Below, in pieces: positions 6,656 through 12,684 of a stretch of DNA of 18,025 bases; position 1 is the first letter of the stretch; each line of letters starts with the position of its first letter. The notes beneath the pieces were generated by a model. The model did no database searches, was not told where the DNA came from, and saw only the letters and a list, made by a program, of their open reading frames with translations. The DNA comes from an uncultured Erysipelotrichaceae bacterium (lineage in GTDB: Bacteria > Bacillota_I > Bacilli_A > RFN20 > CAG-826): positions 1 to 18,025 of the forward strand of contig CAMYZF010000018.1 in the NCBI GenBank assembly GCA_947303755.1. The letters run 5' to 3'. A program made the position numbers and the translations under genes.

Positions 6656-7800
6656 TCTTTTCTCCAAACCATTTTATTAACGACTGAAGTATATGATTGA
6701 ATAATCTTAATAACTTTGTCTGAAACGTTAGTGTCGCTGTAGACATCGACTGGTTTACAACCTTCTTTATTCAAGACCGCAACTTCCACTGCTTGAAGAA
6801 GTGATTTTTCATCGATACCTGCTAAAACAAAGCAAGCAGCGTCCAAAGCTTCTGGTCTTTCAGTAGATGTTCTAATTGAAACGGCAGCAATTGCTTTTTT
6901 AATACTTGCGTAGAAGCTTGATTCTTCTGGAAGAGTTCCGGAATCAGAAACAACCGCATATGCATTCATTTGTAAATTGTTGTAATCAATAAAACCTAAA
7001 GGTTCGTGCATGATAACTCTCTTGTCAAGTTTAAAACCAGTTGCTTCAAGTTTTTTCTTGCTTCTTGGATGGCAGCTATAAACAATTGGCATGTCGTATT
7101 TTTCAGCAAGTTTATTGATAGCATTAAATAAAGAATTAAAGTTCTTATCTGTATCGATATTTTCTTCTCTATGAGCGCTTAGTAAGATGTATTTACCTTT
7201 GGTAAGTTTAAGCTTATTTAAGATATCAGAAGATTCGATTTCTTTAAGATGTTCGCTGAGGACTTCCGCCATTGGTGAGCCAGTGACATAGGTTCTTTCT
7301 TTTGGAAGGCCACAGTCTGCAAGATATCTTCGCGCGTGTTCACTATATGCTAAATTAACATCAGAAATAATATCGACAATGCGTCTGTTAGTTTCTTCTG
7401 GCAAACATTCATCTTTACATCTATTACCCGCTTCCATATGGAACACTGGGATATGAAGACGTTTCGCTCCAATAACCGATAAGCAGCTATTTGTGTCACC
7501 AAGCACTAAGACTGCATCTGGATTATTTTCTACCAAGGCTTCATACGATTTAGCAATTATGTTGCCCATGGTTTCACCTAAATCTTTTCCGACGGCATTT
7601 AGATAAATGTCTGGATCAGCAATCTTTAAGTCTTCAAAGAAGATTTTGTTTAATGTGTAGTCATAATTTTGACCAGTGTGCACTAAAAGGGTGTCGAAAT
7701 ACTTGCGAGCTTTATTGATCACTGCGGCCAAACGTATAATTTCTGGTCTGGTGCCGACAATAATCATTAATTTTAATTTTCCGTTATTTTTGAAAGACAT
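6652..7800 (-). CDS. capG: CapG-type UDP-N-acetyl sugar 2-epimerase (non-hydrolysing, WecB family)
   Basis: A 382-aa enzyme that in the S. aureus pathway converts UDP-N-acetyl-L-pneumosamine (6-deoxy-L-talose type) to UDP-N-acetyl-L-fucosamine at C-2. WecB-family marks: VGTRPEIIRL (15-24), HTGQNYDY (41-48), GDTNS (101-105, D102), FHMEAGNR (120-127, E124), EETNRRIVD, SAHREEN (208-214, H210), CHPRSKK, VSDSGTLPEESS (284-295) and RTSTERPEALD (310-320). The text follows S. aureus CapG much more closely than a plain UDP-GlcNAc 2-epimerase, and the two neighbours settle the choice. It starts at ATG 7800 behind AGGAGG (7808-7813), and that ribosome site overlaps the capE stop. It ends in TGA, overlapping the capF ATG by four bases. 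A hydrolysing or UDP-ManNAc-forming role is possible but less likely. Confidence 0.92.
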   Translation of the reverse strand: MSFKNNGKLKLMIIVGTRPEIIRLAAVINKARKYFDTLLVHTGQNYDYTLNKIFFEDLKIADPDIYLNAVGKDLGETMGNIIAKSYEALVENNPDAVLVLGDTNSCLSVIGAKRLHIPVFHMEAGNRCKDECLPEETNRRIVDIISDVNLAYSEHARRYLADCGLPKERTYVTGSPMAEVLSEHLKEIESSDILNKLKLTKGKYILLSAHREENIDTDKNFNSLFNAINKLAEKYDMPIVYSCHPRSKKKLEATGFKLDKRVIMHEPLGFIDYNNLQMNAYAVVSDSGTLPEESSFYASIKKAIAAVSIRTSTERPEALDAACFVLAGIDEKSLLQAVEVAVLNKEGCKPVDVYSDTNVSDKVIKIIQSYTSVVNKMVWRKE

Positions 7801-7811
7801 ATTTAATCCTC

Positions 7812-9005
7812 CTAGTCGTGTTGACGAACTGGTCCGCCGAATAATTCAAGTTTCTTTAATAACTTCTTCATACCTTCAACATCTAGTCTAGCAGTATTAT
7901 GTGAAGTATACGACTCTCCAAGGTTAAGTTTTTTGTTACCTTTTGAGAAGTATTTATCATAGTTTAAATCGCGATTATCCGCGCAAACCCTGAAGAAATT
8001 GCCACAATCAACGGATTTAACCATTTCTTCTTGGGTGACTAAAGTTTCATATAATTTTTCACCATGACGTGTGCCGATATAAGCAATTCCAGTCTTGCTA
8101 CCAGTGAGTTCAATAATCGCTTTGGCAAGTGTTTCGATTGTCGCAGCTGGTGCTTTTTGAACGAATAAGTCGCCTTGTTCACCATGCTCGAAAGCATAGA
8201 GGACTAAATCAACCGCATCATCAAGAGTCATCATAAATCTAGTCATCTCTGGATTTGTGATGGTAATAGGCTTTCCTTCATGAATTTGATTCAAGAATAG
8301 AGGAATGACACTTCCTCTAGAAGCCATAACGTTTCCATATCTAGTGAGACAAAGAACTGTATCGCCTGGAAGAAGTTGTCTGCTTCTAGCAATAACGTTC
8401 TTTTCCATCAAAGCTTTGGAAATGCCCATCGCATTAATTGGATAGGCAGCCTTATCTGTTGATAAGAAGATTGCTTTCTTAACATGATTACGAACACAGG
8501 CAGTAATAACATTGTCTGAACCAATAACATTAGTTCTAACCGCTTCCATTGGATAGAATTCACAAGATGGAACTTGTTTTAGGGCCGCTGCAGAGAAGAC
8601 ATAGTCAACGCCTTTAAAGACATCGATAATGGAATCAAGATTACGAACGTCACCAATATAGAATTTAAGTTTATCGTTCGCGTAGAGTTTTCTCATATCG
8701 TCTTGTTTCTTCTCATCGCGTGAAAGAATTCTAATTTCCTTAATATCAGTATTTAAGAATCTATCAACAACCGCGTGACCAAATGATCCAGTACCACCAG
8801 TGATAAGAAGAACCTTATCTTTTAGTATGGTTGTTTCTTTAGAAGCGTATTCTTGAAGTTTTTCTTTGATTCTTTCTAATTTAAGTTGGTCCGCTTTGAT
8901 TTCGTCTTGTTCATAAGAAACATAAGTTCTTAAAGACATACCAACGATCTCAGAGGCTTCTTTTTGAGTTAAATTGTAATTTTTGCGTAATTGTTTGAGT
9001 GTCAT
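7812..9005 (-). CDS. capE: XRE-type HTH fused to CapE-like UDP-GlcNAc 4,6-dehydratase/5-epimerase
   Basis: A 397-aa protein of two parts. Residues ~2-52 (LKQLRKNYNLTQKEASEIVGMSLRTYVSYE) are a clear XRE/Cro-C1 helix-turn-helix. Residues ~62-397 match S. aureus CapE: LLITGGTGSFGHAV (NAD-binding GGTGSFG 70-76), SRDEKKQDD, FYIGDVR, AAALKQVPSCEF, LSTDKAAYPINAMGISK (182-197, with D184, K185 and K197), GTRHGEKLYE and FFRVCADNRDLNYD. CapE removes water from UDP-GlcNAc and inverts C-5, the first step to UDP-L-FucNAc. Usual CapE starts right at the Rossmann fold, so the 60-residue HTH is extra. The reading frame is continuous, with no stop or shift between the parts. The start is ATG 9005, with GAGGTG seven bases upstream; an upstream TTG (9086) would run through the promoter. 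It is the first gene of the operon. Self-regulation or substrate-responsive regulation is an inference. Confidence 0.92.
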   Translation of the reverse strand: MTLKQLRKNYNLTQKEASEIVGMSLRTYVSYEQDEIKADQLKLERIKEKLQEYASKETTILKDKVLLITGGTGSFGHAVVDRFLNTDIKEIRILSRDEKKQDDMRKLYANDKLKFYIGDVRNLDSIIDVFKGVDYVFSAAALKQVPSCEFYPMEAVRTNVIGSDNVITACVRNHVKKAIFLSTDKAAYPINAMGISKALMEKNVIARSRQLLPGDTVLCLTRYGNVMASRGSVIPLFLNQIHEGKPITITNPEMTRFMMTLDDAVDLVLYAFEHGEQGDLFVQKAPAATIETLAKAIIELTGSKTGIAYIGTRHGEKLYETLVTQEEMVKSVDCGNFFRVCADNRDLNYDKYFSKGNKKLNLGESYTSHNTARLDVEGMKKLLKKLELFGGPVRQHD

Positions 9006-9026
9006 ATTTGCACCTCGCTCGCCTAT

Positions 9027-9054
9027 ATTATATATATTAAAGATATAATAGCAA
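9027..9054 (-). promoter_or_regulatory. Promoter of the capE-capG-capF operon
   Basis: On the minus strand TTGCTA (9049-9054), a 16-bp spacer and a perfect TATAAT (9027-9032) put the start near 9020, about 15 nt before the capE ATG. The palindrome at 9063-9075 lies just upstream of the -35, a usual place for an operator or activator site. Confidence 0.6.
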
Positions 9055-9057
9055 AGA

Positions 9058-9080
9058 AAAAATGCAATTATTGCACTTTT
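9058..9080. promoter_or_regulatory. Palindrome in the capE/mntP divergent region, candidate operator
   Basis: TGCAAT-T-ATTGCA (9063-9075) is a perfect inverted repeat with a 1-bp centre, extended by AAAA/TTTT across one mismatch to 9058-9080. A lone half-site TTTGCA lies at 9007-9012 next to the capE ribosome site. XRE regulators commonly bind such repeats, and capE itself carries an XRE domain. An alternative reading is an MntR-like or other metal-regulator site for mntP. Confidence 0.45.
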
Positions 9081-9108
9081 AGACAATGTTTTGATATAGG
9101 AGTATGAT
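9080..9108 (+). promoter_or_regulatory. Promoter of mntP, placing the start point at the ATG
   Basis: TAGACA (9080-9085), 17 bp, TATGAT (9103-9108), each one base from consensus. The predicted start is 9115-9116, the ATG itself. The -35 overlaps the right edge of the extended palindrome. A TATAAT also exists at 9044-9049 (+) but lacks a -35. Confidence 0.55.
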
Positions 9109-9115
9109 ATTTAAT

Positions 9116-9745
9116 ATGACTTTGGCAATTATTATTGAAGTTGTATTACTTGGAATCGCCTTAAGTATGGATGCTTTTGCGGTTTCAATTACCGATAGCC
9201 TCATCTATCAAGATTTAAACAAGAAAAGAATTCTTTCGATTGCTTTAACATTCGCTATCATGCAGGCTTTGATGCCACTTATAGGTTATTGGATCATTGA
9301 ATTAATTGTCTTTTTGATTGGCGAACAACAAGGCGCAGGAGTGGCAAATATTATCGCCACAACTTTAACCTGGATTGCCTTTGGATTACTTCTCCTTATC
9401 GGTGGAAAAATGATTATTGAAACTATCGTCAATTTGAAGAAAAAGTCAGAAACTGCCGCGAAATCTTATTCTTACAAAGAAGTCTTCATCATGGGAATAG
9501 CAACCTCAATTGATGCCTTTGCAACCGGCTTTGCGTTAAGTGCAGGTATCTCAAATAACATTACTGTTTGGCTACATGTTTCGATTATTTTAGTTATTAC
9601 TTTTGCAATTTGTATGGTTGGTATAATTTTAGCCAAACAAATTCACAAATTATTAAAAGGACGACACGAGATTGCCACAATCATTGGCGGTGTCATCCTT
9701 GTTTTATTAGCGATATGGATTGTCTTATCCTTCTATTTCCTTTAA
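9116..9745 (+). CDS. mntP: MntP manganese efflux pump
   Basis: A 209-aa six-helix membrane exporter that removes excess Mn2+ from the cytoplasm. The two internal repeat signatures are clear: ALSMDAFAVSI near the N-terminus (D19) and TSIDAFATGFALSAG in the second half (D133); these aspartates are needed for transport in known MntP proteins. GGKMI and GGVILVLLAIWI complete the pattern. Length is slightly above the usual ~190 because of a loop at ~105-120. Start: an ATG at 9104 lies inside the -10 box, and the GGAG at 9099-9102 leaves it only one base of spacing. The ATG at 9116 falls on the predicted start point and is preferred, but this is not certain. The leader is far too short for a yybP-ykoY Mn2+ riboswitch. 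The 3' end overlaps the opposing HAD gene by 21 bp. Confidence 0.92.
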   Translation: MTLAIIIEVVLLGIALSMDAFAVSITDSLIYQDLNKKRILSIALTFAIMQALMPLIGYWIIELIVFLIGEQQGAGVANIIATTLTWIAFGLLLLIGGKMIIETIVNLKKKSETAAKSYSYKEVFIMGIATSIDAFATGFALSAGISNNITVWLHVSIILVITFAICMVGIILAKQIHKLLKGRHEIATIIGGVILVLLAIWIVLSFYFL

Positions 9746-10354
9746 TGAGTGAATAGAATCGTATTTCAAATGTTCAAATTCATTAAGCCTATCTAGTAAG
9801 ATAGGTTTTACTTTAGCTTCTTCGGCGGAGATTGCGTCATTAATTGAATCACCAACATATACAACTTTATCTTTCTTATCTAAAGCATTTAATAATTCTA
9901 GTGCTTTTAAGATTGGTTTTGGTGATGGTTTGGGAATTGGTGCTTTTCTATTCCCAACGATGATATCGAAATATTTGGCTAAGCCATATTTATTTAAGAT
10001 ATCTAAAACATGTTCATCAGCGTTTGATGTGACTATTCCCACGACTTTATTATGGGCTTTTAGACACTTGACCATATCAGCGGTATCATCATAAATCTTC
10101 GTCATATCTACGACTTTTTGGGATAAAACGAGTTCGTCGATCATCTTAATAAACTCTGGATAACCATCACTAGTGCCCATCACTCTTTTATATGAGATAG
10201 GAATAGGTTCACGAGTGAAGGCTAAAATATCATCTCTAGAAATCTTTACTCCAATTCGAGAATACGCTTCTTCAAAAACATAAATTGAAGATTCATAGGT
10301 ATCGAAAAGAGTTCCATCAAAATCAAATAGGAAGATATCGTAATCTTTAAGCAT
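9725..10354 (-). CDS. HAD-superfamily hydrolase, phosphoglycolate-phosphatase-like
   Basis: A 209-aa soluble phosphatase of HAD subfamily I. Motif I is FLFDFDGTLFD (D11, D13), motif II VTSNADEH (S110), motif III GNRKAPIPKPSPKP (K142/K146) and motif IV VYVGDSINDAISAEEA (D169, D173). A helical cap at ~15-85 places it with Gph/PgmB-like enzymes. The substrate cannot be read from sequence; phosphoglycolate, pyrophosphate or a sugar phosphate are all possible. ATG 10354 has no ribosome site, but TTTACA-N17-TATCAT puts the start point on the A of ATG, so the mRNA may be leaderless. The 3' end overlaps mntP tail-to-tail, and the probable mntP terminator lies within this gene. Confidence 0.9.
   Translation of the reverse strand: MLKDYDIFLFDFDGTLFDTYESSIYVFEEAYSRIGVKISRDDILAFTREPIPISYKRVMGTSDGYPEFIKMIDELVLSQKVVDMTKIYDDTADMVKCLKAHNKVVGIVTSNADEHVLDILNKYGLAKYFDIIVGNRKAPIPKPSPKPILKALELLNALDKKDKVVYVGDSINDAISAEEAKVKPILLDRLNEFEHLKYDSIHSLKEIEG
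9785..9812 (+). terminator. Terminator of mntP, embedded in the opposing HAD gene
   Basis: CCTATCT (9788-9794) pairs with AGATAGG (9799-9805) around AGTA, lengthened by AAG/TTT pairs, then TTTTACTTT. It begins 40 bases after the mntP stop and lies wholly inside the coding region of the convergent HAD gene. Confidence 0.6.
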
Positions 10355-10360
10355 ATTTAA

Positions 10361-10389
10361 ATGATAACTAATTAGATTAATTTTGTAAA
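10361..10389 (-). promoter_or_regulatory. Promoter of the HAD hydrolase gene, start point on the ATG
   Basis: On the minus strand TTTACA (10384-10389), 17 bp, TATCAT (10361-10366), each one base from consensus. Six bases separate the -10 from the ATG at 10354. The -35 begins right after the T-run of the upstream terminator. Confidence 0.6.
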
Positions 10390-10414
10390 TAAAAAGGTGT
10401 CATAGACACCTTTT
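10387..10414 (-). terminator. Terminator of the 134-aa membrane protein gene
   Basis: Perfect 10-bp arms AAAAGGTGTC (10392-10401) and GACACCTTTT (10405-10414) around a 3-base loop. On the minus strand it is followed by TTTTTATTT, about 20 bases after the stop. Confidence 0.85.
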
Positions 10415-10432
10415 AATAAATTGTATCTGGAT

Positions 10433-10837
10433 TTATTTTGTTTCAGTGACGGGGACTTCTTTAACAGGAGCAGGCTCTTCAATGATTTCCACCGCAGATT
10501 TAACTTCGATGGTGTTATCTTTAAGAGCAGCTTGTCTTTGCTGTCTACGAAGTTGTTTTTCAACTTCACGATCAGTCTTCTTAGCATTAAACGCTAAAGC
10601 GATAATGACGATAAGAATTCCAAGAAGGAAAACCATGATTCCCCAAATACGGAAATCAAATGGAACTTTGATTGCCTCAATTAATTTAGATTCGGCAACT
10701 TTAATAAAATTGTTGCTAGCACTAGCGTTCATATGGTGACCAATGATTCCAAAAACCATTAAGATGACACCAAAAATAGCGATAGTCGCTCCGCTTAAGT
10801 ACCAAGCAAATTCTTTACCACTAATTTTGTCTTTCAT
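10433..10837 (-). CDS. Small two-helix membrane protein of unknown function (134 aa)
   Basis: Not recognised. Residues ~12-33 (YLSGATIAIFGVILMVFGIIGHH) and ~63-84 (IWGIMVFLLGILIVIIALAFNA) are two membrane segments joined by a short outside loop. The C-terminal ~50 residues are highly charged, with REVEKQLRRQQRQ and then a proline- and glutamate-rich tail (EEPAPVKEVPVTETK), probably cytoplasmic. ATG 10837 has a modest GAAGG seven bases upstream, with an expected leader of only about 9 nt. It has its own extended -10 promoter and a strong terminator. No motif suggests an activity; a scaffold or accessory membrane protein is a guess only. Confidence 0.8.
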   Translation of the reverse strand: MKDKISGKEFAWYLSGATIAIFGVILMVFGIIGHHMNASASNNFIKVAESKLIEAIKVPFDFRIWGIMVFLLGILIVIIALAFNAKKTDREVEKQLRRQQRQAALKDNTIEVKSAVEIIEEPAPVKEVPVTETK

Positions 10838-10852
10838 AAATAAACCTTCAAT

Positions 10853-10881
10853 ACAATATCACTTTGAATTCTAAAATTCAA
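10853..10881 (-). promoter_or_regulatory. Promoter of the 134-aa gene, overlapping an inverted repeat
   Basis: On the minus strand TTGAAT (10876-10881), 17 bp, TATTGT (10853-10858) with an extended TGA before it. The -35 is one arm of an inverted repeat TTGAATT-CTAA-AATTCAA (10864-10881) that starts right at the stop codon of the gene upstream. Confidence 0.5.
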
Positions 10882-11736
10882 TTATGCTTGCTTATTGTTT
10901 TGTTGCATTTTAGTCACTTCTTCTTGGAAGTGTTTGTTAAATGCATCATAAGCTGGTTTCCAGGCGAGTTCCCATTTATTGGCGTGTTCTCTAGCAATTT
11001 GTTTCACATTAGTGAAGACATCTCCAAAGTTTTTACCAACTGGTAAGTCACGTCTTCCACCAGTCATTTCGATAAGAGCAAATAATGGATCGATAACTTC
11101 GTAATAATCTGCACTTCTTGCAACAGCGTTGTTTCTTGTGAATTGAAACAAGTTCACTGCGCGACTAATGTCGTTTTGAATGAAGTTAGATTGTGGAGTG
11201 ATTGCTCCTTTTGCCTCATTTCTTGCCTTGTTATATTCGGCAAATAAATGATCAAATTGATCAAGAAGAAGCATGTTAACCATTCCACGATAGAAATACT
11301 CGCCTTTAACGATTAAATCTTCGTAAGTTGGTTCATCCATCTTTTCTTCTTTTTTGGAACCGACCATGTGAGCCTCAACGATTTTACGAAGTTCTTCATG
11401 AATCGGAAGAACATGTTCGAAAACTGTTAAGCACTGAGAATAGTCGACATGAAGTTCGCTTCCATCTTGGGAAAGTTTAAGAATTGTTGAATCGTTACCA
11501 TAAACAACATCAAGTAATTCATTAATCTTTTTGGTGAGATTTTCACCCGCTTCACCAGAATTTGCTAAGCAAGCATGGAGAGGTGTGTTTTGCTCGAGCT
11601 CGTTGCGGATGATTTCTTTGCGTGCTTTATAAGCTTCAACATCATATTTGTCTTTCTTCATCGCATATTCTAAGGTGTTAAAGACAATCATGTCGTAGCG
11701 GATAAAGCTACCAATTGCAGCTGTGTAATTATTCAT
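10882..11736 (-). CDS. Unrecognised soluble protein (284 aa) in operon with a HAD phosphatase
   Basis: I do not recognise a family. There is no signal peptide or membrane segment; the sequence is charged and largely helical in character. Stretches that stand out are KARKEIIRNELEQNTPLHACLANSGEAGENL at ~38-68, HEELRKIVEAH at ~113-123, and a conserved-looking C-terminal block, GGRRDLPVGKNFGDVFTNVKQIAREHANKWELAWKPAYDAF at ~229-269. ATG 11736 follows the stop of the HAD gene by two bases and has AAAGGAAG upstream, so the two genes are co-transcribed and probably translationally coupled. The operon link to a Cof-type phosphatase is the only functional hint and does not name a role. No clear terminator follows; the inverted repeat at 10864-10881 is weak. 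Confidence 0.85.
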   Translation of the reverse strand: MNNYTAAIGSFIRYDMIVFNTLEYAMKKDKYDVEAYKARKEIIRNELEQNTPLHACLANSGEAGENLTKKINELLDVVYGNDSTILKLSQDGSELHVDYSQCLTVFEHVLPIHEELRKIVEAHMVGSKKEEKMDEPTYEDLIVKGEYFYRGMVNMLLLDQFDHLFAEYNKARNEAKGAITPQSNFIQNDISRAVNLFQFTRNNAVARSADYYEVIDPLFALIEMTGGRRDLPVGKNFGDVFTNVKQIAREHANKWELAWKPAYDAFNKHFQEEVTKMQQNNKQA

Positions 11737-11738
11737 AA

Positions 11739-12590
11739 TTACTTCCTTTCTTTATCTTCGTTAAGATAAGTTTCAATGTCCTCGAATTTCTTTAAGGTAT
11801 GTTTCGCATACTTCGAGACCGATAGCGGTGCGTGTTTCATACAGAAAGAGTTGTTTTGATATTCCTTGAACATTGAAATATCATTACCTGAATCCCCAAT
11901 AACGAAGATATCATCGTGATTTATCTTAAGATAATTCTCTAGGAATTTCAATCCATTTGATTTGTTGCAACCATATGGAGAAATTTCTAAAAATTCATTG
12001 GACCAACTTGCTTCAATTTCATCGCCAAATAATTTGAACAATTCTTTGTTAGCTTCTCTGGAACGTAGTTTAGATTTCTTGGACACTCCAAACATAATCA
12101 TTAATTTGTAAGCGCGACCTTCATCGATGATTTTGTTAAATTTAGCCTCATTTATTTCATAAGGATTACGTAAAGCGCCTTCAAAGAAATACCATAAATG
12201 GTTCACGATCCTATAATAAAGTGCTTTGAATTTGTTTCTTTGAACAAACTCATTATCTGAGGACATGACGTAAAATCCTTTGATTGGATAATGAGCCTCA
12301 CAATATTCAATTACTTTATGAACGATGCTAGGTTCGAAAGTCTTTTGAAAAAGAACTTTGTCACCTTCTAAAACATAGGAGCCATTACAACCAATCGCAT
12401 AACCTTTACGGTCAAGAATCTTTAAAACACGAGTGCAAGGTCCTTTGTTTCTTCCAGAAACCGCCACAAAAAAATTGCCCTCATCAATAAATGATTGGAC
12501 AAGTTTTTTTACTCGATTAGAAACGAGTTTTACTCTTTTCTTAGGGTAAAATAAGGTACCGTCTAAATCTGAAGCAAGTAATTTCGCCAT
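11739..12590 (-). CDS. Cof-type HAD-IIB phosphatase
   Basis: A 283-aa phosphatase of the Cof/HAD-IIB family, whose members act on sugar phosphates, FMN or other small phosphates. Motif I is ASDLDGTLFYPKK (D8, D10), motif II FFVAVSGRN, the cap entry is IGCNGSYVLEGDKVL, motif III lies near YGCNKSNGLKFL, and motif IV is FVIGDSGNDISMF. A C2-type cap lies between motifs II and III (~80-200). The start chosen is ATG 12590 (MAKLLASDLDG), which places motif I at the usual distance from the N-terminus. A TTG at 12626 would add 12 residues but lies in the -35 box. There is no ribosome site at 12590; TTGCAT-N17-TAAAAT puts the start point on the ATG, so the transcript may be leaderless. It is first in a two-gene operon. 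The substrate is unknown. Confidence 0.88.
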   Translation of the reverse strand: MAKLLASDLDGTLFYPKKRVKLVSNRVKKLVQSFIDEGNFFVAVSGRNKGPCTRVLKILDRKGYAIGCNGSYVLEGDKVLFQKTFEPSIVHKVIEYCEAHYPIKGFYVMSSDNEFVQRNKFKALYYRIVNHLWYFFEGALRNPYEINEAKFNKIIDEGRAYKLMIMFGVSKKSKLRSREANKELFKLFGDEIEASWSNEFLEISPYGCNKSNGLKFLENYLKINHDDIFVIGDSGNDISMFKEYQNNSFCMKHAPLSVSKYAKHTLKKFEDIETYLNEDKERK

Positions 12591-12597
12591 TGCGTTA

Positions 12598-12626
12598 ATT
12601 TTATTAACACAAGAAAGAAAATGCAA
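12598..12626 (-). promoter_or_regulatory. Promoter of the Cof-type phosphatase operon, start point on the ATG
   Basis: On the minus strand TTGCAT (12621-12626), 17 bp, TAAAAT (12598-12603), then seven bases to ATG 12590. The -35 is only a half match. It lies immediately after the hpf terminator. Confidence 0.45.
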
Positions 12627-12636
12627 ATATTTTTAT

Positions 12637-12668
12637 ATAAAAAGAGTTCGGTATAATCCGAACCCTCT
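12637..12668 (-). terminator. Terminator of hpf
   Basis: On the minus strand GGTTCGG pairs with CCGAACT (arms 12658-12663 and 12646-12651, + strand) around a 6-nt loop, with an outer GAG/CTC after a small bulge, then TTTTTATAT. It lies about 17 bases beyond the hpf stop. Confidence 0.8.
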
Positions 12669-12684
12669 AGTTATATAGCTTAGA

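Noticed and set aside
6656..6667. Alternative TTG start for capF adding four residues
   Set aside because: The codon at 6667 is TTG with poor context. ATG 6655 overlaps the capG stop (ATGA) and begins exactly at the Rossmann strand.
8922..9086. Longer capE reading frame starting at TTG 9086
   Set aside because: It would run through the TATAAT and palindrome and adds a hydrophobic stretch foreign to the family. ATG 9005 has a strong GAGGTG site.
9006..9115. yybP-ykoY Mn2+ riboswitch before mntP
   Set aside because: There is no room and no matching conserved loops; the only structure is the short AT-rich palindrome.
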